This document shows positions 18,850 to 29,242 of a DNA stretch of 64,000 nt, piece by piece (the first letter of the stretch is position 1; each line of letters opens with the position of its first letter). The position numbers and the translations under genes were made by a program. The DNA is taken from positions 34,252-98,251 of the forward strand of contig JAEPON010000015.1 of NCBI GenBank assembly GCA_017642895.1, read 5' to 3'. The notes under the pieces were generated by a model that saw nothing but the letters and a program-made list of their open reading frames with translations, was not told the DNA's origin and did not search any database. The stretch comes from Roseitalea sp. (lineage in GTDB: Bacteria > Pseudomonadota > Alphaproteobacteria > Rhizobiales > Rhizobiaceae).

Positions 18850-19167
18850 TCAGCCGTTTTCGATTTCCTCGGCAGCGCGGACCATCAGTTCGTCCATGGT
18901 GCGGCGGATCTGGTGGTCGGACTGCTCGACGCCGGCCGCATCGAAATCGCCGCGGACCTTGCGGAACACGTCCTCGTCGCCCGGCTCCTCGAAATCGGCT
19001 GCGATGACTTCCTTGGCGTAGGCTTCTGCATCGTCGCCCGACTTGCCCATAAGTTCGGCCGCCCACAGGCCCAGAAGCTTGTTGCGGCGGGCCTCGGCCT
19101 TGAAGCGCAGCTCGGCGTCATGGGCAAACTTGTTCTCAAATGCGTCCTTGCGGTCCTTGATGCTCAT
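18850..19167 (-). CDS. DUF1476 protein, alphaproteobacterial F1-ATPase inhibitor (zeta subunit) homologue
   Basis: A 105-residue helical protein. It begins with the family signature MSIKDRKDAFENKFAHDAELRFKAEARRNK, given here only as the opening MSIKDRKDAFENKFAHD, and continues LLGLWAAELMG. In Paracoccus and relatives this family is the zeta subunit, whose N-terminus blocks ATP hydrolysis by the F1 motor. It lies between the aldolase gene and, divergently, purC. Strong conservation of the N-terminal inhibitory stretch supports the call; inhibition has not been shown for this protein. Confidence 0.92.
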   Translation of the reverse strand: MSIKDRKDAFENKFAHDAELRFKAEARRNKLLGLWAAELMGKSGDDAEAYAKEVIAADFEEPGDEDVFRKVRGDFDAAGVEQSDHQIRRTMDELMVRAAEEIENG

Positions 19168-19418
19168 TGTCGCTCCTCCGGGGCCGTCAGGCCGGGCTTG
19201 ATGGTGGTGGCTCTCATGTAAGCCTAGCGCCGGTCTAAACCAAATGGTTTGTCAAAGATCAACCAGCCGATCGCCGCATGACCGGGCGCTGGCGATTTCC
19301 GGTTGAAGCCGCCAATGGCCATTTGTTTTGGCGCAGTGTTTCAGATAAACCGGGCGCAGATTTCGTCCGACCCGCCAGGCGCTCCGGCGCCCGCATGCGG
19401 AGCAGCAAAGGCCAATGC

Positions 19419-20201
19419 ATGAAACAGCGCCGCCGCATCTATGAGGGCAAGGCAAAAATCCTCTATGAAGGCCCCGAGCCGGGTACGCTGGTGCAGCACT
19501 TCAAGGATGACGCGACCGCCTTCAACGCGCAAAAGCACGATGTGATCGAAGGCAAGGGCGTTCTCAACAACCGCATCTCCGAACACATCTTCTCGGCGCT
19601 CAACCGGATGGGTGTGCCCACGCACTTCGTCAAGCGCATCAACATGCGCGAACAACTGATCCGCGAAGTGGAGATCATCCCCGTCGAAATCGTCGTGCGC
19701 AACATCGCCGCCGGCTCACTGTCCGAGCGCCTTGGCATCGAGGAAGGCACCGTGCTGCCGCGCTCGATCATCGAATTCTACTACAAGTCCGATCCGCTGG
19801 GCGATCCGCTGGTGTCCGAGGAACATGTCACCGCGTTCGGCTGGGCCAATCCGCAGGAGATCGACGACATGATGGCGCTCGCCATCCGCGTCAACGATTT
19901 CCTGTCGGGCCTGTTCCTCGGCATCGGCATCCAGCTCGTCGATTTCAAGATCGAATGCGGGCGACTGTTCGAGAACGACATGATGCGCATCGTCATCGCC
20001 GACGAGATCTCGCCCGATTCGTGCCGGCTGTGGGACATCGGCACCAATGAAAAGCTCGACAAGGACCGGTTCCGCCGCGACATGGGCGGGCTGGTCGAGG
20101 CCTATACGGAAGTGGCGCGGCGGCTGGGCATCATGAACGAGAATGAGCGTCCGCGCCCATCAGGCCCGGTGCTCGTCGCCTCCAAGGACAAGCTGCATTA
20201 G
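19419..20201 (+). CDS. purC: Phosphoribosylaminoimidazole-succinocarboxamide synthase
   Basis: SAICAR synthetase, which joins CAIR and aspartate with ATP. The protein has 260 residues, with family motifs [13 protein letters not shown] at the N-terminus, [29 protein letters not shown], and VDFKIECGR with [13 protein letters not shown] in the ATP and aspartate sites. ATG 19419 gives the standard length; upstream ATG 19395 would add eight residues. Genes for a lipoprotein, purS and purQ follow in close order, so this is the head of a purine operon with its promoter in the 250-base gap shared with divergent DUF1476. Confidence 0.97.
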   Translation: MKQRRRIYEGKAKILYEGPEPGTLVQHFKDDATAFNAQKHDVIEGKGVLNNRISEHIFSALNRMGVPTHFVKRINMREQLIREVEIIPVEIVVRNIAAGSLSERLGIEEGTVLPRSIIEFYYKSDPLGDPLVSEEHVTAFGWANPQEIDDMMALAIRVNDFLSGLFLGIGIQLVDFKIECGRLFENDMMRIVIADEISPDSCRLWDIGTNEKLDKDRFRRDMGGLVEAYTEVARRLGIMNENERPRPSGPVLVASKDKLH

Positions 20202-20210
20202 GAGCCGGCG

Positions 20211-20735
20211 ATGGACGCTTCGACCTTGCGCTCGGTGGGGCTCTTTGGGCTGGTCGCGCTTTTCTCGGCTGGATGCAGCACGGCCAGCGCGCCGGTGGCC
20301 GCGGAAACGCTCTCGGGCTGGCAGCCCGCCGCCGACGGGACCTATGTGTGTCAACCACCAGCATGTGCCCTGATGCAGCGTGCCGGTCATGATGCGATCT
20401 CGCTCGGCCCCGCCGGCCAAAATGTGTTCGAGCGCAATGATGATGGCACCCGGCGGGCGTTCGAACGGGCGCTGAGAGACGGTTCCGTGCGTGACGCTGC
20501 GGGCGGGAATGCCGATCTGAGCATCGACGGCGCCGTCACACGGACCATGGTAGGCGCAACCGAGGGGCTGACGTTCGCGATCGCCGGCGCGCAGCCCGAC
20601 GGAGGGCAGGCCGATCCGGGGCACGCCATCATCGTTCCGAAGGATGGCCGCTATCACATGGTCTATGCATTTGGGGGCAGCAAGGCCGCCGCCCGCGCCG
20701 CCGCGCGGCACTTCGTCAACGCCGTCTCGCTTTAA
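20211..20735 (+). CDS. Lipoprotein of unknown function inside the purine operon
   Basis: A 174-residue putative lipoprotein. The signal peptide hydrophobic core GLFGLVALFSA ends in lipobox SAGC at about residue 22. The mature part includes CQPPACALMQRAGHDA, with two close cysteines, and NADLSIDGAVTRTMVGATEGLTFAI; no known domain is recognised. It starts nine bases after purC, behind AGGAGCCGGCG, and ends 19 bases before purS, so it is embedded in the purine transcript although nothing links it to nucleotide synthesis. Base composition is like its neighbours. Confidence 0.78.
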   Translation: MDASTLRSVGLFGLVALFSAGCSTASAPVAAETLSGWQPAADGTYVCQPPACALMQRAGHDAISLGPAGQNVFERNDDGTRRAFERALRDGSVRDAAGGNADLSIDGAVTRTMVGATEGLTFAIAGAQPDGGQADPGHAIIVPKDGRYHMVYAFGGSKAAARAAARHFVNAVSL

Positions 20736-20754
20736 AGAGGAATGGGCAGAGCTC

Positions 20755-20997
20755 ATGATCACCGCACGTGTCACCGTCACGCTGAAAACCGGCGTTCTCG
20801 ACCCCCAGGGCAAGGCGATCGAAGGCGCGCTTGCAACGCTCGGCTTTGACGGCGTCGAGAGCGTCCGCCAGGGCAAGGTGTTTGACATCGAACTCAGTCA
20901 TGACGACCGCGCCCGCGCCGAGGCCGACCTTGCGGCCATGTGCGAGAAGCTGCTCGCCAACACGGTGATCGAGAACTATGCGGTGGAGATCGTCTGA
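20755..20997 (+). CDS. purS: Phosphoribosylformylglycinamidine synthase subunit PurS
   Basis: An 80-residue small subunit that bridges PurQ and PurL in the FGAM synthase complex (FGAR plus glutamine and ATP to FGAM). It shows the family pattern ARVTVTLKTGVLDPQGKAIEGAL and, centrally, VESVRQGKVFDIEL. An AAAGAGGAATGGG purine-rich site precedes ATG 20755. purQ follows after three bases. Confidence 0.96.
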   Translation: MITARVTVTLKTGVLDPQGKAIEGALATLGFDGVESVRQGKVFDIELSHDDRARAEADLAAMCEKLLANTVIENYAVEIV

Positions 20998-21000
20998 GCC

Positions 21001-21675
21001 ATGAAAACCGCCATCGTCCTCTTACCCGGGCTGAACCGCGACCGCGACATGATCGCGGCGATCCGGACGATTTCCGGTCAAGAGCCTCTCACGGTCTGGC
21101 AGACCGAGACCGAACTTCCCGCCGGCGTCGATCTCGTCATCGTGCCCGGCGGCTTTTCCTTCGGCGATTATCTGCGCTGCGGCGCGATCGGCGCGCGCAT
21201 GCCGGTGATGCGCGCGGTGGCCGATGCGGCGCGCCGCGGCGTGCGGGTGCTCGGCGTCTGCAACGGATTTCAGATGCTGCTCGAGGCGGGCCTGCTGCCC
21301 GGTGCGCTGATGCGCAACGCGTCACTCAACTTTGTCTGCAGAACCGTGAAGCTGGAAGTGGCCAACGCTGGCACGGTGTTCACGCGCGGTTATCGCCAGG
21401 GCCAGGTGATCGATTGTCCGGTTGCCCATCATGACGGCAACTATTTCGCCGATGCGGAGACGCTGGCGCGCCTCAAGGGCGAGAACCGCGTGGTCTTTCG
21501 CTATGCGGACGGTACCAATCCAAACGGCTCAACCGACGACATTGCCGGCATCGTCAATCAGGACGGCAATGTGCTGGGCATGATGCCGCATCCCGAAAAC
21601 CTGATCGAGGACGCCCATGGCGGCGCCGACGGGCGGCCGCTTTTCGAAAGCGCGCTCGATCTGGCCGCCGCCTAG
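21001..21675 (+). CDS. purQ: Phosphoribosylformylglycinamidine synthase subunit PurQ
   Basis: A 224-residue class I glutamine amidotransferase that supplies ammonia to PurL. The nucleophile Cys87 lies in [17 protein letters not shown], and the His/Glu pair is in [11 protein letters not shown] near residue 200. The oxyanion-type segment [17 protein letters not shown] is at 48-64. The gene is three bases behind purS. A palindromic repeat lies about 60 bases after its stop and may end or stabilise the transcript; purL is about 2.9 kb further on in its own unit. Confidence 0.97.
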   Translation: MKTAIVLLPGLNRDRDMIAAIRTISGQEPLTVWQTETELPAGVDLVIVPGGFSFGDYLRCGAIGARMPVMRAVADAARRGVRVLGVCNGFQMLLEAGLLPGALMRNASLNFVCRTVKLEVANAGTVFTRGYRQGQVIDCPVAHHDGNYFADAETLARLKGENRVVFRYADGTNPNGSTDDIAGIVNQDGNVLGMMPHPENLIEDAHGGADGRPLFESALDLAAA

Positions 21676-21735
21676 CGCGCGTCCGGCGAAGGTGGAATCA
21701 CCGGAGCCGATAAGACAAGCGATAAAACAATCGGT

Positions 21736-21776
21736 TAGAGCGGAGCTGCGTTTCCACGAAACGCGGAAACGCTCTA
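21736..21776. repeat. Imperfect palindromic repeat element of rhizobial type
   Basis: Outer arms TAGAGCG (21736-21742) and CGCTCTA (21770-21776) enclose GCGTTTC CAC GAAACGC (21748-21764). A second pairing, GCGTTTCC with GGAAACGC (21765-21772), is also possible, so two mutually exclusive hairpins exist. This resembles short GAAACGC/GCTCTA palindromes scattered between genes in rhizobial genomes. The right end supplies the stop codon of the next gene on the minus strand. Only one copy is seen in this window. Confidence 0.65.
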
Positions 21777-22088
21777 GCGCGCAGCCGTCACCAGTTCGCC
21801 GGGCGTCGTGCGCGTGATGGTGATGTCCTCGGTCACCGCGTTGCACAGAAAGACCAAATTGGCCGCGGTCGAGACCAGCTTGACCGAATAGTGCGCGCCC
21901 GTATCGCTGACCAGATGAACGTGATTGCGGTCGGCGCCGAGCCCCTCCAGCATGGCTTCGACCGTTTGCGGGCAGGTGTCGAACGGCGCGGCCTGGCGCA
22001 TCAGCACCTCCTCACCGGCGACAGACGGCGACGCGGCCGCCATGACGAACGCGGCAATCGCCGCCGCGCGCGCGGATATGATTGACAT
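21774..22088 (-). CDS. Small secreted protein, function unknown
   Basis: A 104-residue exported protein with signal peptide about 1-26 (IISARAAAIAAFVMAAASPSVAG). The mature part of about 78 residues carries two cysteines (FDTCPQT and LVFLCNAV), probably a disulfide. No domain is recognised. The ATG at 22088 is chosen because GGGGGA lies seven bases before it; ATG 22094 is too close to that site. The stop codon TAG falls inside the neighbouring palindromic repeat. It is divergent from the lipoprotein gene at 22186. Confidence 0.65.
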   Translation of the reverse strand: MSIISARAAAIAAFVMAAASPSVAGEEVLMRQAAPFDTCPQTVEAMLEGLGADRNHVHLVSDTGAHYSVKLVSTAANLVFLCNAVTEDITITRTTPGELVTAAR

Positions 22089-22185
22089 TGGCATGTCCCC
22101 CGATCTTGATGACCGTTGCGGTCTGCATCTCCTTGTCTTTGGCGTGGCGATTCGTCCGTCGCCTTCATCCCGATCGGAACAGCCT

Positions 22186-22626
22186 ATGCGCCAATGGTTA
22201 AGCGCCAAATCCAAAAAACGGCAAAAAAGCGTGGCGATTGCTGCGCTGTGCGGCGGCACTCTTTTGCTGGCGGCATGCCAGAGCTTCGAGGCGCCGGGCG
22301 GCTCGCTGACCGCCGAGGTCGATGCGCCAAGCGCGACCCAGGCCCTTCAACGGGTCAATGAGCGTGGCCTGACCTGCTGGATCCGCTCGGGCGACCGCGC
22401 TTTTCGCGGCTATGCGCTGGTGCCCGAACTGGACACGCGCAGCGGCGATCCGCGCATTCTGGTGGTGCGCAAAGGCAATGCCCAAGGGCTTCCGCAACTG
22501 GTGATCTCGGCGTCCGGCGACCCGGTGCGGATTGTCACCTTCGGGCCTTTGACCGGCGATCGCCTGTCGGCGCGAATCAATGCCGATGTCCTGGCGTGGA
22601 GCGCCGGGCGCCGGGGCTGCGCCTGA
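22186..22626 (+). CDS. Putative lipoprotein, function unknown
   Basis: A 146-residue protein with a strongly basic N-terminus (SAKSKKRQK), hydrophobic core VAIAALCGGTLLLA and lipobox LAAC near residue 31. The mature part includes GLTCWIRSGDRAFRGYALVPELDTRSGDPRILVV and a final cysteine three residues from the end, perhaps disulfide-linked to the Cys in LTCW. No family is recognised. It is divergent from the small secreted protein gene and convergent with the DUF1127 gene 14 bases away. Confidence 0.72.
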   Translation: MRQWLSAKSKKRQKSVAIAALCGGTLLLAACQSFEAPGGSLTAEVDAPSATQALQRVNERGLTCWIRSGDRAFRGYALVPELDTRSGDPRILVVRKGNAQGLPQLVISASGDPVRIVTFGPLTGDRLSARINADVLAWSAGRRGCA

Positions 22627-22640
22627 CGCCGGGCGCGTCT

Positions 22641-22949
22641 TCAGCTCCGACGCCGGCGGCGGTCGATGAACGAAAGAGGGTCGGCCTCGAGCCGGTGTCG
22701 CTCGTAGAAGGGCAGTGACCTGCGTATTTCGCGGTCGGCCTCGGCCGGCAAGATACCGATGTCCCGAAGTTCGGATTCCGTGAGCTTGCTCAATTGGATA
22801 CGCGTGCGTCGCTTGTCCAGCTTCGCCACGATCATCGCCGCCAGAACGCGGACCCAGACGCGGAACGGAACCGCATAGGCCGATTTGTAGACAATGCCGG
22901 CAACGGCGATGGATTGCGACCGGAAAGGAATTGTATCAATTGTACTCAT
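22641..22949 (-). CDS. DUF1127 domain protein
   Basis: A 102-residue protein. The C-terminal half has the arginine-rich DUF1127 pattern RRTRIQLSKLTESELRDIGILPAEADRE. The N-terminal 40 residues are less conserved and partly hydrophobic. Short DUF1127 proteins bind RNA or affect phosphate and carbon metabolism in Agrobacterium; this longer type is less known. It is divergent from a MocR-type regulator across an 82-base gap, an arrangement that suggests the regulator controls it. Confidence 0.85.
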   Translation of the reverse strand: MSTIDTIPFRSQSIAVAGIVYKSAYAVPFRVWVRVLAAMIVAKLDKRRTRIQLSKLTESELRDIGILPAEADREIRRSLPFYERHRLEADPLSFIDRRRRRS

Positions 22950-22993
22950 TTGCCTAAATCCTCATGGCTGGACACCACGAAACGATGGATACA

Positions 22994-23020
22994 TTGACAC
23001 TTTTTGGGGATCAATATAGA
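22994..23020 (+). promoter_or_regulatory. Candidate promoter of the MocR-type gene, probably leaderless
   Basis: TTGACA (22994-22999), a 15-base spacer and TATAGA (23015-23020). Transcription would begin about 23027, leaving at most about six bases before ATG 23032, and no ribosome site is visible. An inverted TGACA/TGTCA pair (22995-22999 and 23025-23029) spans the promoter and may be an operator. The spacer is short, so the exact boxes are uncertain. Confidence 0.4.
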
Positions 23021-23031
23021 GAATTGTCACC

Positions 23032-24450
23032 ATGACAACTTGGATCCCGAACCTCTCCGGCATGCAAGGTCCGCTCTATGTGCGACTGGCCAACCACATC
23101 CAGCAGGACATCGAGTCGGGCGCCCTGCCCGCCGGCTCCAAATTGCCGCCGCAGCGCAATCTTGCGTTCGACATCGGCGTGACGGTCGGCACGGTCAGCC
23201 GCGCCTATGCGCTGGTCCGCGAACGTGGACTGGTCACCGGCGAAGTGGGACGCGGCACGTTTGTCGCCGACACGGACCATGATGCCAGCCATACCGCGCT
23301 GCCGCTGCCGCTGCGCGTGCCCGGCGGGTATGAGGAAAAACGCAGCGACATCATCCGGCTTGATTCCTCCGCTGCCTTCGGCAGCGCCGGTGCGTCGGAA
23401 GTGCGGGCACTGCTTGCCGACGCGTCCACCTCGCTGCCGGACCAGATGGCCGACTACGTTCGCAAGATCGAGCCGCACTGGCAGTCAGCGGGCGCCGACT
23501 GGATGGACATTGCCAGCGGCTGGCGACCCGATCCCGAAGCGGTTCTGCCGGCGCCGGGCGCGCAAGGTGCGCTGATAGCCGTTCTGGGCGCGATCACCAG
23601 CCCCGGAGACCGGGTCGCCTGCGAAGCGCTGACCTATGCCGGCATGCCGCGCGCCGCCCACCTGATCGGGCGCGGATCGGTCAGCGTCGCCATTGACGAG
23701 AACGGCATCCTGCCGGAAGCCTTCGAGACGGTCTGCGCGCAACAGCATCCCAAGGTGCTGTTCCTGATGCCCGCCGTCCACAATCCCCTCACCCGCGCGC
23801 TGCCGCCGGACCGGCGCAAGGCGATCATCGATATTGCGCGGCGCCACAATGTGTGGCTGATCGAGGACAATCTCTATGCGACGATCGCCGGCGATCCCCA
23901 CACGCCCATCGCGGCGATGGCGCCGGACATCACCTTTCACATCACGGGTCTGTCCAAGGCGGTGGCCGCCGGCTTGCGGGCTGGTTGGGTGGCGACGCCG
24001 CCGCACCTGACCGCCCGCATATGGTCCGCCCAGAAAATGATGACGGGCGGGGCCAGCTATCTTTTGTGCGAACTGGCCGCGCGCATGGTCAGCACAGGCA
24101 GCGCGATGGAGGTTCGCAAGCGCGTTCAGGCCGAAATCGGCCGGCGAGTCGCGCTGATGCGCACCATCTTCGACGGGTGTGACATCAATCTGCGCGACCA
24201 TACGCCCTTTGCCTGGTTGAAGGTGCCCGAACCCTGGCTGTCGGGCACCTTCAAGGCCGCCGCCTACGAGGAAAAGGTCCGCATCGACGATGAGGACGAG
24301 TTCAAGGCCGGGCGCGGCGACCACCGGTTCCACGGCGTTCGCATCGCCTTTTCGGCGACGGTCAAGGACATTCATGAAATGGAGACGGGCGCGCGGCGCC
24401 TGCGCCGTGTGCTCGAAGCCGGCCCCGGCGCCCATCACAGCTACAATTGA
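23032..24450 (+). CDS. MocR/PdxR-type regulator (GntR HTH fused to PLP aminotransferase fold)
   Basis: A 472-residue fusion. Residues about 15-80 form a GntR winged helix (YVRLANHIQQDIESGALPAG, PPQRNLAFDIGVTVGTVSRAY). From about 110 there is a fold-type I aminotransferase-like domain with the segment MPAVHNPLTRALPPDRR, LIEDNLYATIAG and the pyridoxal-phosphate lysine Lys309 in HITGLSKAVAAGLRAG. Such proteins are regulators that sense PLP-linked metabolites rather than free-standing transaminases. Divergence from DUF1127 suggests that gene is a target; autoregulation is likely too. The effector is unknown. Confidence 0.9.
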   Translation: MTTWIPNLSGMQGPLYVRLANHIQQDIESGALPAGSKLPPQRNLAFDIGVTVGTVSRAYALVRERGLVTGEVGRGTFVADTDHDASHTALPLPLRVPGGYEEKRSDIIRLDSSAAFGSAGASEVRALLADASTSLPDQMADYVRKIEPHWQSAGADWMDIASGWRPDPEAVLPAPGAQGALIAVLGAITSPGDRVACEALTYAGMPRAAHLIGRGSVSVAIDENGILPEAFETVCAQQHPKVLFLMPAVHNPLTRALPPDRRKAIIDIARRHNVWLIEDNLYATIAGDPHTPIAAMAPDITFHITGLSKAVAAGLRAGWVATPPHLTARIWSAQKMMTGGASYLLCELAARMVSTGSAMEVRKRVQAEIGRRVALMRTIFDGCDINLRDHTPFAWLKVPEPWLSGTFKAAAYEEKVRIDDEDEFKAGRGDHRFHGVRIAFSATVKDIHEMETGARRLRRVLEAGPGAHHSYN

Positions 24451-24562
24451 GCGAGGATGGATGCGCCGGCGGCGATAGCTGTGATCGGGCGTTCACGGCC
24501 CCTTTGTTTGCCGCCGCGCATGGGCTATGCGAGCGCCAACAGCCACCAGAACCGCCGGTTGC

Positions 24563-26797
<2,235 letters not shown>

Positions 26798-26806
26798 GAG
26801 ACGCCG

Positions 26807-27040
26807 ATGCCGATGAATGCCACCGACATTGAACGCATGATCAAGGACGCCATCCCCGATGCGCAGGTGACGATCCGCGATCTGGCCGGCGATGGCGATC
26901 ATTATGCGGCCGAGGTCGTCTCGGAGAGCTTTCGCGGCAAGAGCCGCGTGCAGCAGCACCAGATGGTCTATGAGGCGCTGCAGGGCAATATGGGCGGCGT
27001 GCTGCATGCGCTTGCCTTGCAGACATCGGCGCCCGGGTGA
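26807..27040 (+). CDS. bolA: BolA family protein
   Basis: A 77-residue BolA-fold protein, partner of monothiol glutaredoxins in Fe-S cluster handling and iron sensing. The helix-strand pattern ends in the family block VSESFRGKSRVQQHQMVYEAL; a C/H ligand region is present as the histidine of QQHQMVY. ATG 26807 follows GGAGA; Met3 (26813) is an alternative. It lies between purL and grxD, the usual alphaproteobacterial order, with a possible microprotein gene in between. Confidence 0.93.
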   Translation: MPMNATDIERMIKDAIPDAQVTIRDLAGDGDHYAAEVVSESFRGKSRVQQHQMVYEALQGNMGGVLHALALQTSAPG

Positions 27041-27045
27041 TCGCG

Positions 27046-27174
27046 ATGACAATCGTTCTCCCGATCGCCGTCCTGGCCGCGCTGCTCTTTATGGACTTTC
27101 GGGTCGCGCGCGCCCTATACAGTTTTGCGTCCAACCGCCGGGCCTTGAACCCGGAAGAGAACAGGAACCAGTGA
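27046..27174 (+). CDS. Possible 42-residue membrane microprotein between bolA and grxD
   Basis: An open frame from ATG 27046 (or GTG 27037, whose last two bases and the next A form the bolA stop) to TGA 27172-27174. It encodes an N-terminal hydrophobic helix ([15 protein letters not shown]), then a basic amphipathic part ([16 protein letters not shown]) and an acidic tail (NPEENRNQ). It fills the whole gap and stops one base before the grxD ATG. This tight fit and the topology favour a real gene, but no ribosome site or homologue can be shown here. Confidence 0.4.
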   Translation: MTIVLPIAVLAALLFMDFRVARALYSFASNRRALNPEENRNQ

Positions 27175-27175
27175 C

Positions 27176-27508
27176 ATGAGCGTCAACGATTTCATCGACA
27201 ACGAGGTGAAGGGCAATGATGTCGTGCTCTTCATGAAGGGCACGCCGGGCTTTCCCCAGTGTGGCTTCTCGGGCCAGGTGGTCCAGATCCTCGATTATCT
27301 CGGCGTCGACTACAAAGGCGTGAACGTGCTCGCAGACGACGATCTGCGCGAAGGCATCAAGACCTATTCGAACTGGCCGACCATCCCGCAGCTCTACATC
27401 AAGGGCGAGTTTGTGGGCGGCTGCGACATCGTCCGGGAAATGTTCCAGGCGGGCGAATTGCAAGGCCATTTCGAAGACAAGGGCGTCGCCGTCAAACAGG
27501 CAAGCTGA
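27176..27508 (+). CDS. grxD: Monothiol glutaredoxin (Grx4/GrxD type)
   Basis: A 110-residue monothiol glutaredoxin that binds a [2Fe-2S] cluster with glutathione and BolA and delivers clusters to client proteins. The active site CGFS is at 29-32 ([10 protein letters not shown]). The glutathione-binding parts [20 protein letters not shown] (shown as [12 protein letters not shown] and GGCDIV) are intact. The ribosome-site-like AGGAA lies within the preceding frame. It sits downstream of bolA, its partner. Confidence 0.96.
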   Translation: MSVNDFIDNEVKGNDVVLFMKGTPGFPQCGFSGQVVQILDYLGVDYKGVNVLADDDLREGIKTYSNWPTIPQLYIKGEFVGGCDIVREMFQAGELQGHFEDKGVAVKQAS

Positions 27509-27519
27509 CCGGCTTCACG

Positions 27520-28020
27520 GTGATCGCTCCCGCTTTCGCGGCAACCATGGCGCGCTACAATCGCTGGCAGAACGCCAACATGCTGGCGGCGGCCGGCACG
27601 CTGCCGGATGAAGAGCGCCGCGCGGATCGCGGTGCGTTCTTTGGCTCGATCCACGCAACCTTCTCGCACCTGCTCTGGGGCGACCGGATATGGATGCACC
27701 GTTTTGCCGGCACATCCAAGCCGGATGGTGGAATCGCCGAGTCGACATGCATGGTCGCCGCGTGGGATGCGCTGACCTCGGAGCGACGCCGCTTCGATGA
27801 TGTGATCGTCGATTGGGCTGACAGGCTGGACGAGGCGTGGTTCGCCGCCGATCTCACCTGGTGGTCGGGCGCGGCCGGCCGCAAGGTCACACGGCCCCGA
27901 CCGGCGCTGGTGATGCATTTCTTCAACCACCAGACGCATCATCGCGGGCAAATCCACGCCATGCTGACGGCAGCCGGCGCCCGGCCGTCCGACACCGACC
28001 TGTTCATGCTGCCGGACTGA
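27520..28020 (+). CDS. DinB family protein
   Basis: A 166-residue four-helix DinB/YfiT-like protein. The N-terminal helix FAATMARYNRWQNANML, the ATFSHLLWGDRIWM histidine block and the C-terminal FFNHQTHHRGQIH motif provide the probable three-histidine metal site. The family includes metal-dependent thiol transferases and hydrolases; which applies here is not known. GTG 27520 starts 11 bases after grxD; a later ATG (27547) would remove part of the first helix. Confidence 0.88.
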   Translation: MIAPAFAATMARYNRWQNANMLAAAGTLPDEERRADRGAFFGSIHATFSHLLWGDRIWMHRFAGTSKPDGGIAESTCMVAAWDALTSERRRFDDVIVDWADRLDEAWFAADLTWWSGAAGRKVTRPRPALVMHFFNHQTHHRGQIHAMLTAAGARPSDTDLFMLPD

Positions 28021-28097
28021 TCCTTGCCGCATTGTCGAATTGTCCCCGTGACAAGCCTGTGATTGCCGGTGCGGTTTCGGCGTGGCAGACCGGTGCC

Positions 28098-29171
28098 ATG
28101 ACCACGCACCCGCTGCCCGCCCCTGTCGCAGACGCATTCGCGCACCAGGCTGCCGCCTGCCGCGAGCTCGGTTCACCCCTGACGGCGACACTTTGCGCGC
28201 TTGTCGCCGAACAGGGCCTGCCGGACAGCCAGACGCGCCGGCGAATTGCCACATGGCCGGGTCTTGAGACGTCCAAAGCCGACGTGGTGCCGCTGCGTTT
28301 CGCCGGCGCACTGCACCGTCTGGTGCTGGACGGTATCGATGACGCGCTGGCCGCCGCCTATCCACCCAATGCGCTTGACGCCGAAACCTTACGGCCGGCG
28401 ATGATGCACGCTGTCGCCGACCATGACCGCTTTGTGGCCGACTATCTGGATTTGCCGCCGCAAACGAACGAGGTGGCGCGCGCCGCGCATTTGCTGCCGG
28501 CGCTTTTGCAGCTCGCCGGCAGCACCGCGCTGCCAGTCCGGATCATGGAGCTTGGCGCCTCGGCCGGCCTTTTGCAGAATTTCGACAAGTTCCGTTACGA
28601 TTATGGCCGCTTTTGCTGGGGCGATGCGGCCTCGCCGGTGACGATTGCGTGCGAATGGCGGGGCGAAGCACCCTTCCCCGCCGGCGACCTGCCGCCGATC
28701 GTCGAGCGCGGTGGCTGCGACATTGCGCCTGTTCCGCTCGCTATCGATGACGACCGCAAGCGCCTTCAATCCTATGTCTGGCCCGACCAGCCGCACCGGT
28801 TACGGCGACTGACGGCGGCAATCGCCATGGCGCTCGACCATCCGCCCGCGATCGATATGGCCGGCGCCGCCGACTGGCTCGACGCCCGGCTGACGCCTTT
28901 GCCGGAAGGCCGGCACACGATCGTCCTGCACGCGATCATGTGGCAATATCTGCCCGGCGCCGAACGCGCCCGTGCGGAGGCGGCGATCCGGCGGGCCGGA
29001 CGGCAGGCGACGCCCGACGCGCCACTCTCCTGGGTGCGCTTTGAGGCGGACGGCAAGCAGCCGGGCGGCGGCGTGCGCGTCACCCGCTGGTCAGGCGCGG
29101 CCGGCGATGGCATCAGCCGGCTGGTCGCGCGCGGCGACTATCACGGCCGCTGGGTTGAACCGATCACCTGA
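28098..29171 (+). CDS. DUF2332 family protein
   Basis: A 357-residue cytosolic protein of the DUF2332 family. Features are an N-terminal helical domain (AFAHQAAACRELGSPLTATLCALVAE shortened to AFAHQAAACRELGSP), NEVARAAHLLPALL, a glycine-rich motif IMELGASAGLLQNFDKFRYDY that resembles a methyltransferase SAM loop, and the late block IVLHAIMWQYLP. The family is uncharacterised; a Rossmann methyltransferase-like fold is likely from the ELGASAGL loop, but no reaction is known. The start ATG 28098 matches the expected N-terminus. Confidence 0.87.
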   Translation: MTTHPLPAPVADAFAHQAAACRELGSPLTATLCALVAEQGLPDSQTRRRIATWPGLETSKADVVPLRFAGALHRLVLDGIDDALAAAYPPNALDAETLRPAMMHAVADHDRFVADYLDLPPQTNEVARAAHLLPALLQLAGSTALPVRIMELGASAGLLQNFDKFRYDYGRFCWGDAASPVTIACEWRGEAPFPAGDLPPIVERGGCDIAPVPLAIDDDRKRLQSYVWPDQPHRLRRLTAAIAMALDHPPAIDMAGAADWLDARLTPLPEGRHTIVLHAIMWQYLPGAERARAEAAIRRAGRQATPDAPLSWVRFEADGKQPGGGVRVTRWSGAAGDGISRLVARGDYHGRWVEPIT

Positions 29172-29242
29172 AAAACTGTTTTGCCGTGGACAGGCAAGGC
29201 GTCGTGCCCATATGCCAGAGCAAAGACCATGGAGGAGCACAA

